A stretch of 64,000 nucleotides of DNA from Palsa-504 sp963819785. Its GTDB lineage: Bacteria; Actinomycetota; Actinomycetes; Streptosporangiales; Streptosporangiaceae. The stretch spans positions 186,001-250,000 of the forward strand of contig CAWFXW010000016.1 of NCBI GenBank assembly GCA_963819785.1. The letters are read 5' to 3'. This document shows, in pieces, positions 8,154-16,331 of the stretch (position 1 is the stretch's first letter; the number at the start of each line of letters is the position of its first letter). A program made the translations under genes and the position numbers. Under the pieces are notes generated by a model. The model ran no database searches. It was not told the DNA's origin and was given only the letters and a program-made list of their open reading frames with translations.

Positions 8154-9610
8154 CCGAGGTCCAGTTTGAGCAGGTCGTCCAGGGTCTCGCGGCGGACGAT
8201 CACGACCGGGTCGGCGCCGTCGGCGACCGCGACCACGGCGGGGCGGGGGACGTGGTTGTAGTTGCTGGCCAGGGACCGGCAGTAGGCGCCGGTGGCGGCG
8301 ACGGCCAGCAGGTCGCCCGGGGCCAGGTCGGACGGCAGGTAGGCGTGCCGGACCACGATGTCGCCGCTCTCGCAGTGCCGGCCCACCACCCGGGACAGCA
8401 TAGGCGGGGCCGCGGACTCGCGAGAGGCGAGCGCGGTCGTGTACTCGGCGTCGTACAGGGCGGTCCTGATGTTGTCGCTCATCCCGCCGTCCACGCTGAC
8501 GTAGGTCCGCAGCCCGTCCACGTCCTTGATCGTGCCCACCGTGTACAGCGTCACCATGGACGGCCCGACGATGGCCCGGCCCGGCTCGACGGTCAGCCGC
8601 GGCCGGGCCAGCCCGGCCATGGCGCACTGCACGTCCACGATCTGGCGCAGGCTCTGCGCCAGGTCCTTGACCTCGGGGGCGTCGTCCTCGTCGGTGTAGG
8701 CGATGCCGAACCCGCCGCCCAGGTCGAGCTCGGCGATCTCGATGCCGTGCTCGTCCCGGATCCGGACGGCCAGCTCGATCACCCGGTGCGCGGCCACCTC
8801 GAAGCCGGCCGCGTCGAAGATCTGCGAGCCGATATGCGAGTGCAGCCCGGCGAACTCCAGCCCCGGGCACGCGATGACCCGCCGCACCGCCTCGTCGGCC
8901 GCGCCGGAGGCCAGCGAGAAGCCGAACTTCTGGTCGTCGTGCGCGGTGGCCATGAACTCGTGAGTGTGCGCCTCCACGCCGGTGGTGACGCGGATCAGGA
9001 CTTTCGGCCGGGCCGAGGGGGTCTGGGGGAAAAGGCTTCCCCCCAGGATCGGGGGGGGTTTGGGGGGGGTCGTCCCCCCCGGGTTAGCACTGCCGGTCAG
9101 GTAGGCGAGCCGGGCGATCTCCTCGAAGGAATCGGTCACGATGTGCCCGACGCCGGCGTCGATCGCGCGGGCCAGCTCGTCCTGGGTCTTGTTGTTGCCG
9201 TGCAGGGTGATCTGCTCGGCCGGCACGCCGGCCGACAGCGCCACCTCCAGCTCGCCGCCGGTGCACACGTCGATGCCGAGGCCTTCGGCGCTCACCCAGC
9301 GCAGCACCGCCCGGGAGCAGAACGCCTTGGCCGCGTAGAACACCCGGGCCTGCGGGCCGAACGCCTCCGCGTACTCCCGGCACCGGGACCGCACGTCGGC
9401 CTCGTCGCACACGTACAGCGGCGTGCCGAACCTCGCGGCCAGCTCGCGCACGTCCGCGCCGCCCAGCGTGAGCACCCCGCCGTCCCGCCGCGCGCCACGC
9501 GGCCAGATGCCGGGGTGCAGGAGGTTGAGGTCGTTCGGCGGGGCGGGCGGGTGGTCGGCGGGCAGCACGTCACCGTGGCGAGGCCCGGCCGGGTGGGCGA
9601 CGCGGCTCAT
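8150..9610 (-). CDS. lysA: Diaminopimelate decarboxylase with a low-complexity insertion
   Basis: PLP-dependent last step of lysine synthesis. Fold-type III alanine-racemase-like barrel: the PLP lysine is K95 in VFYAAKAFCSRAV, the HIGSQIFD substrate loop and the C-terminal ESGDIVV motif (active-site Cys/Glu region) are present. The start is ATG at 9610, directly after the nrtL stop, with GGAAAGGA upstream. Residues about 173-202 (GGTTPPKPPPILGGSLFPQ region) interrupt an otherwise conserved segment before VLIRVTTGVEAHTHEF and are encoded by a G/C-run palindromic element. The insertion keeps the frame, so the enzyme is probably active with an extra loop. Confidence 0.95.
   Translation of the reverse strand: MSRVAHPAGPRHGDVLPADHPPAPPNDLNLLHPGIWPRGARRDGGVLTLGGADVRELAARFGTPLYVCDEADVRSRCREYAEAFGPQARVFYAAKAFCSRAVLRWVSAEGLGIDVCTGGELEVALSAGVPAEQITLHGNNKTQDELARAIDAGVGHIVTDSFEEIARLAYLTGSANPGGTTPPKPPPILGGSLFPQTPSARPKVLIRVTTGVEAHTHEFMATAHDDQKFGFSLASGAADEAVRRVIACPGLEFAGLHSHIGSQIFDAAGFEVAAHRVIELAVRIRDEHGIEIAELDLGGGFGIAYTDEDDAPEVKDLAQSLRQIVDVQCAMAGLARPRLTVEPGRAIVGPSMVTLYTVGTIKDVDGLRTYVSVDGGMSDNIRTALYDAEYTTALASRESAAPPMLSRVVGRHCESGDIVVRHAYLPSDLAPGDLLAVAATGAYCRSLASNYNHVPRPAVVAVADGADPVVIVRRETLDDLLKLDLG
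9015..9082. repeat. G-run palindromic element inserted in frame in lysA
   Basis: A run of alternating G and C homopolymers forms two potential hairpins: GGGGGAA-N-TTCCCCCC (about 9025-9043) and GGGGGGG-TCGT-CCCCCC (about 9062-9080). It is unlike the coding sequence on either side and accounts for the whole extra loop in LysA. It looks like a mobile or expanding palindromic repeat that tolerates insertion in coding sequence because its length is a multiple of three. Confidence 0.7.
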
Positions 9611-10510
9611 CTATATCCTTTCCGGCGCGTCCACGCCGAGCAGCTCGAGCCCGGCGGCGAGCCCGGTCCGCGCCGCGTCCGCCAGCCACAGCCGTTCGCT
9701 GCTGATACTCGATATCGTTGTAAAACCCGTAGTGCTCATGGTGTCAAGCGTGCACGCGGCCAGTTCGGCCAGGTACCCGGCGAATTCGTCGGGCCGGCCG
9801 CGGCGCGCGGCCATGGCCACCCGTTCCGGGAGCCAGGACAACGCGTCGAGCAGCGCCAGCTCCTGGGGTGCCGTGAGCTGGCGCGGCCGGAACCCGCCCG
9901 GTCCGCCCTGCAGCGCGGCGGCCCAGCGCAGCACGGCGGCAGCGGCGGCATGCGCGTACCGAACAGCATAAGCGGGATTGCCGAGGACTTGCCTGGCGAT
10001 GACCTCGGCGCTGGGCGTGACACCGCCCGGCGGCGTGGCGGCCAGGGCGTACCGGACCGCGTCGGGGCCCGCGTAGGCGACCGCCGCGGATACTGGTGAG
10101 CGGGTTTCCGGGGCCCGAACCACGGGCCGTTCGGGATAAAAAGAAATAGTCGCGCCCGCGGCGGTGGCGAGCCGGGCGGTCAGTTGCGCGGTGAGATCCG
10201 CGGCGGGGGGTGCGGGCACGGTGCGGCCGTGCAGGGCGTCGCTGGCGGCGCAGGCCGGGCCGGCCCGGGCGATGCGCACCGCGAGTGTGGCCAGTGCGTC
10301 GTGTGTGACTGTGACGGTGAGGTGGCCGGCGATCTCGGCGGTTTCTATCCAGGGCTCCGTGCTGAGGCGGTCCGTGAGGGCCTTTTGTTCGTCCTGGCTG
10401 AGGCGGAACGGGAGGCTGGAGGTGTAGCTGCCCGGCCGCGGGCCGGGGCGGAGCAGGGGGTCGTGGCCGGCCGCGGCGACGATGGCGCGCCGCAGGTCGG
10501 CGGTGATCAT
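9611..10510 (-). CDS. ArgS-related anticodon-binding (DALR-domain) protein, NrtL-like
   Basis: A 299-residue protein resembling the C-terminal half of arginyl-tRNA synthetase without the catalytic HIGH/KMSKS core. The C-terminal region (VIARQVLGNPAYAVRYAHA ... LALLDALSWLPERVAMAA) looks like the DALR anticodon-binding helical bundle. In streptomycetes and relatives a protein of this kind sits just before lysA and is annotated as NrtL. Its role is not established; tRNA binding or regulation of the amino acid operon is plausible. The ATG at 10510 overlaps the upstream response-regulator stop by 4 bases; the stop codon abuts the lysA start. Bases 10120-10146 carry a copy of a dispersed repeat in frame (FYPERPVV). 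Confidence 0.75.
   Translation of the reverse strand: MITADLRRAIVAAAGHDPLLRPGPRPGSYTSSLPFRLSQDEQKALTDRLSTEPWIETAEIAGHLTVTVTHDALATLAVRIARAGPACAASDALHGRTVPAPPAADLTAQLTARLATAAGATISFYPERPVVRAPETRSPVSAAVAYAGPDAVRYALAATPPGGVTPSAEVIARQVLGNPAYAVRYAHAAAAAVLRWAAALQGGPGGFRPRQLTAPQELALLDALSWLPERVAMAARRGRPDEFAGYLAELAACTLDTMSTTGFTTISSISSERLWLADAARTGLAAGLELLGVDAPERI
10120..10146 (+). repeat. Dispersed element CCACGG-N-CCGTTCGG + A-rich tail, copy 1
   Basis: CCACGGGCCGTTCGG followed by GATAAAAAGAAAT. The same 15-mer core with an A-rich tail occurs near 26361, 45131, 55880 (reverse) and, weaker, 56388. This copy lies inside the nrtL-like gene and is translated on the minus strand as FYPERPVV. Confidence 0.6.
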
Positions 10511-10890
10511 TGTGTCGGCGCCGCCAGCTCGCGGACGACGCGGATCATCTCGTTCGGGTCAAACGGCTTGGTCAGGTACGCGTCGGCGCCGACGCGGGCG
10601 CCGTGGGCCTTGTCGTCCTCCTGGGCCCGCGCGGTGATCAGCACCACCTTGATGTGGGCCGTGTCCGGCGAGCGGCGCAGCTGCACCGCCGTCTCCCAGC
10701 CGTCGAGCCTGGGCATCATCACGTCCAGCGTGATGACGTCCGGGTCGATGTCCGTCACCTTGTCCAGGCAGTCCTGCCCGTCCACCGCGGTCTCCACCTC
10801 GAAGCCCTCGAGCTGGAGGTTTACCGCGATCAGCCGCCTGATCACCTCGTCGTCGTCGACGACGAGCACCCGTCCCAATCCGTGCGTCAC
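10507..10890 (-). CDS. Stand-alone response regulator receiver protein
   Basis: A 127-residue CheY-like receiver domain without an output domain. The acidic pair is in VLVVDDDEVIRRL, the phospho-acceptor is D56 in DVITLDVMMPRLDGW, the switch Thr is in VVLITARAQ, and the conserved Lys is K108 in YLTKPFDPNEM. I place the start at GTG 10890; longer ORF forms would overlap the tRNA gene. Its stop overlaps the nrtL-like ATG (ATGA), making it the first gene of the lysA-hom-thrCB operon by position. Without an effector domain it may act through protein contacts. Confidence 0.88.
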   Translation of the reverse strand: MTHGLGRVLVVDDDEVIRRLIAVNLQLEGFEVETAVDGQDCLDKVTDIDPDVITLDVMMPRLDGWETAVQLRRSPDTAHIKVVLITARAQEDDKAHGARVGADAYLTKPFDPNEMIRVVRELAAPTQ

Positions 10891-10984
10891 CAGCGTGAGG
10901 GTAGCGTCTCGCGAGCAGTGATTGAGCCTCCTGGCGGGACGTGTCCGCGCGGGCTTTGCGGCTGGTACCCTTTGGTGTCGCACG

Positions 10985-11056
10985 GCCCCCATAGCTCAGG
11001 GGATAGAGCACCGCCCTCCGGAGGCGGGAGCGCAGGTTCGAATCCTGCTGGGGGCG
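10985..11056 (+). tRNA. tRNA-Arg (anticodon CCG)
   Basis: Full cloverleaf: acceptor GCCCCCA/TGGGGGC, D-arm AGCTCAGGGGATAGAGC, anticodon stem CCGCC/GGCGG with loop CTCCGGA (anticodon CCG, reads CGG), T-arm GCAGG-TTCGAAT-CCTGC, discriminator G. CCA is not encoded. It is transcribed away from the amino acid operon. The DNA to its right is accessory-like, and tRNA genes often serve as integration targets. Confidence 0.96.
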
Positions 11057-11114
11057 CTTGTCTTGAGGTGGCCCTTTCTGGCGCTGGCCTGCGGGTTCGC
11101 GGAAATGTCCGTTG

Positions 11115-11540
11115 TCACGCGGTAGCGTTAGCCGGCATTGCCGCTACCGCTAGAAGTGTCGCCGGATCATGATGATCCCAGGTCGATTCAGCCCGGATGT
11201 AAGCGGGCAGCAGTTCGTGGACCGGAGCGCGCAACTGCGGAGCAGCTATCGCCATCTGCTCAAGGGCATAGACGGCTGCGACCCGGCCCCCGGTCGTTCG
11301 TGGCCAAGTTGCTCGACCGCGGTGCCAAAACCACTCAGTCAAGGTCTGGCTGCGCTGCTCCGCGAGGGTTCTGTCCAGATGCTTACCCTGCGCTCTGAGG
11401 GTTTTTCGGTGTCCCTGCCGTTGCGCGACGGCCAAAGTACTGCGCGGCCAGAGTCCCGATGAGGGTGAGGAGGCTGGCGCTGGGCGGCGACGATCGCAGC
11501 GGCTCGTCGCAGTCCTCCGTTGCCCGCGAGCATCCGCCAA
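11115..11540 (-). pseudogene. Remnant of a helical membrane-anchored protein of actinobacterial type, frameshifted
   Basis: The translation contains HLDRTLAEQRSQTLTEWF and VAAVYALEQMAIAAP. These resemble the segments TLAEQR..TLNERF and VRLAGVYAL found in a widespread uncharacterised actinobacterial family with an N-terminal TM helix. Between them the open frame reads junk, while the next frame reads GTAVEQLGHERPG, exactly the expected link. A TM-like piece (LLTLIGTLAAQYFG, near 11440-11485) is in yet another frame. So several indels have broken the gene. Function of the intact family is unknown to me. Confidence 0.6.
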
Positions 11541-11876
11541 CTGTCTGGCTTTACCCTGCGCCAGCGAGCGCGTCGGTCATTATGCACATAATGCCCTAAA
11601 CGGGCACTTCAGGTCCGCAACATTGAGGATTCACTATAATTAATCGCATATCGGTTCGGCGTATCGAGTCGGAATCGCTGTCGTCATGCCGCCATACGAT
11701 GAAGACGCAAGCCCAGTTTCGGGTGATATATCTACTTTGGCTGTATGTTCTCTATTAGATAAACACAAAGATCCCGTGAAAAGCCTGAATGTTCTGCTAT
11801 TGTCACTGCTCGCAGGCAACCACTTCACGGTCGTACTGCATCAGTCTGCACTGACGATGGGGAGGGAATCAGGACC
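11541..11876. other. AT-richer intergenic region upstream of the secreted-protein gene
   Basis: Visibly lower in GC than its surroundings. It contains a 16-bp palindrome CATTATG-CA-CATAATG (11578-11593), a small GCCC-TAAAC-GGGC hairpin (11593-11605) and a TATAAT hexamer at 11635-11640 that could be a -10 element for the gene at 11877, though no good -35 is seen. No supported gene. Confidence 0.55.
11578..11593. promoter_or_regulatory. Palindrome CATTATGCACATAATG
   Basis: Perfect 7-2-7 inverted repeat, AT-rich in a GC-rich genome, about 40 bases before a TATAAT hexamer. The size and symmetry fit a dimeric repressor site, but the regulator is unknown. Confidence 0.45.
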
Positions 11877-13040
11877 ATGCGCGCGCGCATTCTTCATAGG
11901 CGCTTGATGCTGGGGTCGGCTATCGCCTTGGCATCAGTCGTCACGGCTACAGCATTGCAGGCGATACCTGCCGATGCGGCTGTAGTGCCTGTGACATTCG
12001 ACAGCTCAACACCAACGATCATCATAGCCAATCTCCAGAAAGGTGATGTGGTCGATTTCGCCGCCGTTCTAACATCGACTGACCCTAACGAGTCGGGTGA
12101 GGGCGAGCCGCTGGTCCTCAGTACCAGCACTGGGGACTATTCCACGACGGATCCCACATATTCGATTCCCTTCTCTGACCACTTCACGGCGACTGCCGAC
12201 GGTGAAACATTCATGGGATCGCTGCCCGGGGCCGACGGAGATGAGTCTGCAACGGTCTCGGTGACGCTGAACCCGCAGCCGAATTCAAAAGCCAACGATA
12301 AGATTAAGAACGCCGCCGCAAGCCTTAGCGATACCCTCGGCTACACCTCGATGGGTCTGACCATCGGTGCTGCTGCGCTCGTTGAGGTCCCGCCAGCCGC
12401 TGCGGTACTTGGCATAGGAGCAGGGCTCTTCGGCGCTGAAGCTATTAAGGCTAATCAAATCGCTCGAGACCCTGCCGACCCGAATTACACTGCACTTGCA
12501 CGGCCTGCATTCCATCGCGTTCCAGCCCCTCCGTCAGGGCTCACCGTGCGGGAGCAGTTGGCGTACGAGGCGCTCGGCGCAAATCCCCTGGCAGAATACT
12601 CGCTCGCAGACGCGGCTTGGACAAGCTACAACCGCGCCGCCGGAGCTACCCAAGCGGGCAACAAGTTCTGGGCCAAGGTGCAATACGACCTAGCGGTAAG
12701 CTATATCCACAAACTCGGCTGGCAGGTTCTGGCGCAGCCTGTGCTACAGGTCAACTTCGTCGCTGCGCTGAAATCCGCAGGAGTGAAAGACGTAAGCGTC
12801 TCGGCTGATCAGGCCCTTGCCACAGAGGCCAGCATTAGCGCGAACGGCCTGCCTTCTTCTGAGCTGCAGCTGCTTCAAAGTCTCGGGGCCAGCACTGACG
12901 ACATTCAGATCCTCACGCAGCTGGAGGTCACGCTGGATACGAGCAAGCTCGGCGGGACGACGCTGTTCACCTTGCTGACTGGACCAGCGGCGCTGACGTC
13001 GTTGGAGACACAGGCGAAGGCGCTCCTGACCGCTAACTAG
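11877..13040 (+). CDS. Secreted protein of unknown function
   Basis: 387 residues. The N-terminus MRARILHRRLMLGSAIALAS with a hydrophobic core ending at IPADA-AVV is a good Sec signal peptide. Residues about 37-135 look like a beta-rich domain (many T/S/D, SPFSDHFTATADGETF). A hydrophobic Ala/Gly segment follows (about 155-190, TIGAAALVEVPPAAAVLGIG), possibly a membrane or pore-lining helix pair, then a helical C-terminal half. I recognise no family. GC content is lower than in neighbouring genes and the unit ends in its own strong terminator, both suggesting transfer. Confidence 0.75.
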   Translation: MRARILHRRLMLGSAIALASVVTATALQAIPADAAVVPVTFDSSTPTIIIANLQKGDVVDFAAVLTSTDPNESGEGEPLVLSTSTGDYSTTDPTYSIPFSDHFTATADGETFMGSLPGADGDESATVSVTLNPQPNSKANDKIKNAAASLSDTLGYTSMGLTIGAAALVEVPPAAAVLGIGAGLFGAEAIKANQIARDPADPNYTALARPAFHRVPAPPSGLTVREQLAYEALGANPLAEYSLADAAWTSYNRAAGATQAGNKFWAKVQYDLAVSYIHKLGWQVLAQPVLQVNFVAALKSAGVKDVSVSADQALATEASISANGLPSSELQLLQSLGASTDDIQILTQLEVTLDTSKLGGTTLFTLLTGPAALTSLETQAKALLTAN

Positions 13041-13049
13041 TGTGTAGGC

Positions 13050-13093
13050 AAACGCCCAGTAGGTGGCACTCCGGCTACCTACTGGGCGTTTTG
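13050..13093 (+). terminator. Strong intrinsic terminator
   Basis: Perfect 15-bp stem (arms 13050-13064 and 13077-13091, AAACGCCCAGTAGGT) with a 12-nt loop, followed by TTGTC. It begins 9 bases after the stop of the secreted-protein gene. Confidence 0.88.
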
Positions 13094-13322
13094 TCGCTTA
13101 AGCCCACACGCGCTAAATGTGGCTATCGTTGCCATGCGTCCTAGTATTCAACCGGCGGCGCAGAGGTTCACCGCGCGCGTTCGGGGCCTGGCCTTTGGCC
13201 TCGCCCTCGCTGTCAGGCCCGCTGGGCTGGCAGAGGCTCCGGGGTCAAGGGCGTCAGCGCCGGGCTCTGGCCTTGGGAGGCCCCGCCCGGCGCACGCCGG
13301 GCCACACTGCACGGCGGGCAGA
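13094..13322. other. Intergenic, no supported gene
   Basis: The frame of the YVTN remnant to the right is lost here. Short ORFs on both strands have the composition of random GC-rich DNA. I see no promoter or repeat. Confidence 0.4.
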
Positions 13323-13736
13323 TCAAAGATGGCTGGCTCCGGGCGTGATCGCGATCGCATATGGCCCGTCGCCGACCTCGATCGGCGTCCCGGCGGTGTT
13401 GGTCGCGGTCGCGATCGGCGTCACCGTGCCCGGCTCACCCCAGACGACGACGTAGGCCATCTTCCCGTCCGGCGTGATCACTATTGCCTGGGCCCCCTCG
13501 CCGACCTCGATCGGGGTCCCTGCCGTGTTGGTCGGGGTCGCGATCGGCGTCACGGTGCTTTGGCCACTGGTGAGACGGCCTGTGTTCTCCCATGTATTGG
13601 CGACGTAGGCGGTCTTGCCGTCCGGGGTGATCGCGATCAGTCCGGGTCCCCGGCCGATCGGGATCGGCGGGCCCGGGGTGTTCGTGGCTGTGTCGATCGG
13701 TGTCACTGTGCCCCGCGGCCGTTTGACACATACACG
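13323..13736 (-). pseudogene. Fragment of a YVTN-type beta-propeller protein
   Basis: About three consecutive propeller blades of the 40-residue YVTN family: GLIAITPDGKTAYVANTWEN, IVITPDGKMAYVVVWGE and the partial YAIAITPG, separated by TVTPIATxTNTAGTPIEVG linkers. The blade upstream (TVYVSNGRG) continues in the adjacent frame, so a frameshift near 13703 breaks it, and the 3' end is lost. Intact family members are secreted or lipoprotein seven-bladed propellers; this is a leftover. Confidence 0.7.
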
Positions 13737-14059
13737 GTCTGTACCAGTCCTGACACGTCACCTCCTCGATGGGGCCTCATCCGCTTTCCCATTGTGCTGC
13801 CCTCCAGGACGGGCCGGTCAAGGCCAGGTTGACACCAAACGGCCACGACGTCCCGCCACTCCCCTGAGGTGGACGAGTGGTGGCCGGTGCGGACGTAGCA
13901 GCCCATGGCCTCGAGCAGCTCGAGCCCTTCACGCACAGCGTCGAGCAGCGCGTCCTCTATGGCCTGTGCTTCCCCGTCCAGCGCGGCGGCCCTGACGTGG
14001 TCGCCTGTTTCGCGGGCCTGGCCTTCGGCGACGCGCAGGCTGGCGTGCAGCACCGACAC
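13703..14059 (-). CDS. Possible small hypothetical protein
   Basis: The first 65 or so residues (MSVLHASLRVAEGQARETGD, then IEDALLDAVREGLELLEAMG) are acidic and helical, as in a real protein, and the ATG at 14059 is plausible. The last residues run into the YVTN remnant in the wrong frame. It may be a fusion left by a deletion. No family recognised. Confidence 0.35.
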   Translation of the reverse strand: MSVLHASLRVAEGQARETGDHVRAAALDGEAQAIEDALLDAVREGLELLEAMGCYVRTGHHSSTSGEWRDVVAVWCQPGLDRPVLEGSTMGKRMRPHRGGDVSGLVQTVYVSNGRGAQ

Positions 14060-14087
14060 TGATTTGGAGGCGCAACCTGGCCGGGCT

Positions 14088-15179
14088 ATGGTGCGTCAAA
14101 TCAGCATGCAGGCAGTCAAAGTCGTAGCTGCGGCAGCTGTCGTCTGTGTCGCGGCCCTGTCGGCCTGCACGGCGAGCCAGCCTTCTCCCGCGAGCGTGCC
14201 CGGGAATATCTCGCTGCCGCCATCTGGCGACATGCCTGGTTACTACGTCGTCGTCGCCGGGAGAGAGGTTGTCGTGCGGGCCTCGGGTGACGGGCACGTG
14301 ACGGGCTCGGTCGCGATACCCGTTCCGGCCGGGACCCCGCGGTCTGTGGTCGGTGGTGAGCCGTTTGCAAGTGCGGACGGGCGGCAGGTCGTGATCGTCG
14401 TGTCTCGGGGTGGCGACCTGCCTGGCGTGGCCGACGTCGCGTTGTTCCGGCTGAGCGTCTCCCCGGACGGGCGGCCTGGGAAGCTGGTCGGGCTCGCCTT
14501 CGACAGCCGGGGTGTGCCGGTGATCGGCGCGGCGCTGTCCCCCGACGGGAAGATGCTCGCGCTGTCCCTGGTTCATGAGTTTCCGCCGTCTGGAGCGCTG
14601 TATGGCAGCGTCGAGGTCATCAACGTGGCCAGCGGGGTTACCCGGACCTGGACCGGAGAGGGTGCGCGGGGGTACTGGCCGGGTGCTCCCGCCTGGGCCG
14701 ATGACGGCACGGTCGTGGTGCCCTGGTGGCGCGACACCGGCAACGGAATGGGTCCGGCCGAGATCACCGGGGTCCGTCAGGTCGACCTCGCGGAGTCCGG
14801 CGGCAGCCTGACGGCGGCCCGGCTGACCGCCTTCGCCGCCCCTGCGGTGGGCTTGGAGTCCGCGCTGCTCGCACCCGGCGGCGGCCAGGTCATCACGTCG
14901 TCCTGCCGCGCCGGGCACCACACCGCGACCGTCCGGGTCGCCGAACTGTCGGCGACGGACGGGCGGCTGATCCGGGTGCTGCGGGCCCAGACGGCCCGGT
15001 TCGGCAACGATGCCGACGCCGAGGATGCGGTCTTCTCGCAGTGCCGGGTTTTGGCGGTGGCCGACGACGGTGACCACGTGCTGGTGCAGGCATTCGCGTT
15101 CGGCCGGATCGACAACGGCGTCTTCACCTCGCTGGCGGGCACGACGCCGCGGGTCCTGCCAGTCTTCGCGGCGTGGTGA
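14088..15179 (+). CDS. Lipoprotein with beta-propeller-like repeats
   Basis: About 363 residues. The signal peptide has the lipobox VAALSAC, so the mature protein should be lipid-anchored outside the membrane. The body contains propeller-type blades such as GAALSPDGKMLALSLV, VEVINVASGVTRTW and APAWADDGTVVVPWW, typical of TolB/WD40-like sensors in actinobacteria. The start is uncertain: ATG 14088 gives a long n-region and ATG 14106 a shorter one. Ligand or partner unknown; it may pair with the two-gene context downstream only by proximity. Confidence 0.7.
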   Translation: MVRQISMQAVKVVAAAAVVCVAALSACTASQPSPASVPGNISLPPSGDMPGYYVVVAGREVVVRASGDGHVTGSVAIPVPAGTPRSVVGGEPFASADGRQVVIVVSRGGDLPGVADVALFRLSVSPDGRPGKLVGLAFDSRGVPVIGAALSPDGKMLALSLVHEFPPSGALYGSVEVINVASGVTRTWTGEGARGYWPGAPAWADDGTVVVPWWRDTGNGMGPAEITGVRQVDLAESGGSLTAARLTAFAAPAVGLESALLAPGGGQVITSSCRAGHHTATVRVAELSATDGRLIRVLRAQTARFGNDADAEDAVFSQCRVLAVADDGDHVLVQAFAFGRIDNGVFTSLAGTTPRVLPVFAAW

Positions 15180-15252
15180 CAACTGATCTCGAGCCGGAGC
15201 TGGCACGCGAGCGGGCGGCTCCAGGATCGCGCATGGCCTGGCGCTGGCTGCG

Positions 15253-15359
15253 GGCACGTACTGTGGATGGGTCATCACTGGCTTGCCCGGGCAGGTTCCG
15301 TCCGGCTGGTGCCCTGGGCGGGCGGCCAGGTTCTGCTCAGTGGCGCGAGGCGGCGGGCG
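15253..15359 (+). repeat. Duplicated leader of the Clp-N/UVR genes, copy 1
   Basis: GGGCACGTACTGTGGATGGG..TCACTGGCTTGCCCGGGCAG through GGCGCGAGGCGGCGGGCG, ending at the ATG. It is nearly the same as 18457-18563, in front of the second Clp-N gene, and its first third recurs at 18273-18340. Conservation of the non-coding leader with the gene suggests a shared promoter or 5' UTR, or simply a recent duplication of the whole unit. Confidence 0.65.
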
Positions 15360-16191
15360 ATGTTCGAGCGGTTTACCGACCGGGCGCGGCGGGTGGTTGT
15401 GCTGGCGCAAGAAGAAGCCAGGATGCTTGATCACAACTACATCGGCACCGAGCACATCCTGCTGGGCCTCATCCATGAGGGGGAGGGTGTAGCGGCTAAG
15501 GCGCTGGAGTCGCTGGGGATCAGCCTGGACGCGGTGCGGCAGCAGGTCGAGGAGATCATCGGCCGGGGCCAGCAGGCGCTGTCCGGGCATATCCCGTTCA
15601 CGCCGCGGGCCAAGAAGGTGCTCGAGCTGTCGCTGCGTGAGGCGCTGCAGCTCAGCCACGACTACATTGGCACCGAGCACATCCTGCTCGGCCTGATCCG
15701 TGAGGGTGACGGCGTGGCCGCGCAGGTGCTGGTCAGGCTGGGCGCCGACCTGAACCGGGTGCGCCAGCAGGTCATCCAGCTGCTGCACGGCTACCAGGGC
15801 AAGGAGCCCTTGCCGGCCCGATCGACCACGCTGGAGCTCAGCCTGCCGGCCGTGCAAGGCCGGCTGAAGGCGATCGAACAGCGGCTGGCCGCCGTTGAGC
15901 AGCGGGTGGGCACCGGGCCGGACACCAGTGACCTGGACGAGCAGATCGAACAGGGTCCGCGGCGAGCGGCACGCCGCCGCCGATGCCGAGGAGTATGAGG
16001 AGGCTGCGTCGCTGCGTGACCGGGAGAAGGAATTGCTGGCCAGCAAGGCCGCGCGGCAGGAGCGGTGGGCCGCCGACCACCCGGCGCTGCCGGAGCTGGC
16101 CGAACGATGCCAGCAGCTCGCCGACGAGACCGAGCGGCTCCGCGCCCTGCTCCGCCAGCACGGCATCGACCCGCAAGACAAGCCAGCCTGA
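15360..16191 (+). pseudogene. Clp N-domain + UVR-motif protein, copy 1, frameshifted
   Basis: It begins MFERFTDRARRVVVLAQEEA with two Clp_N repeats (HNYIGTEHILLGLIHEGEGV and HDYIGTEHILLGLIREGDGV), as in the ClpC substrate/adaptor-binding domain, then a coiled-coil linker and a UVR motif (AADAEEYEEAASLRDREKEL). No AAA+ module is present. Compared with copy 2 (18564), one extra base near 15950 shifts the frame after DLDEQIE, and the shifted frame stops at 15998. The UVR part survives in the other frame up to 16191. Either the copy is dead or makes a shortened N-domain protein of 212 residues. Confidence 0.8.
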
Positions 16192-16331
16192 CCCAAAGGC
16201 CGGCGGAGGTGTTTGAGCGAGCACAGGTCGAAGACCACCTGGTGGACAACGAGAACCGCCCGTGACAGTGGTCGCCGAGGAAATGCTGCACCGGGTCGGA
16301 CGGCTGCACCCTGCCGGAGGACAGTGAACGG

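Noticed and set aside
11686..11907. 73-codon frame upstream of the secreted protein
   Set aside because: No ribosome site or protein-like domain; it overlaps the start of the better-supported gene and lies in a likely promoter region.
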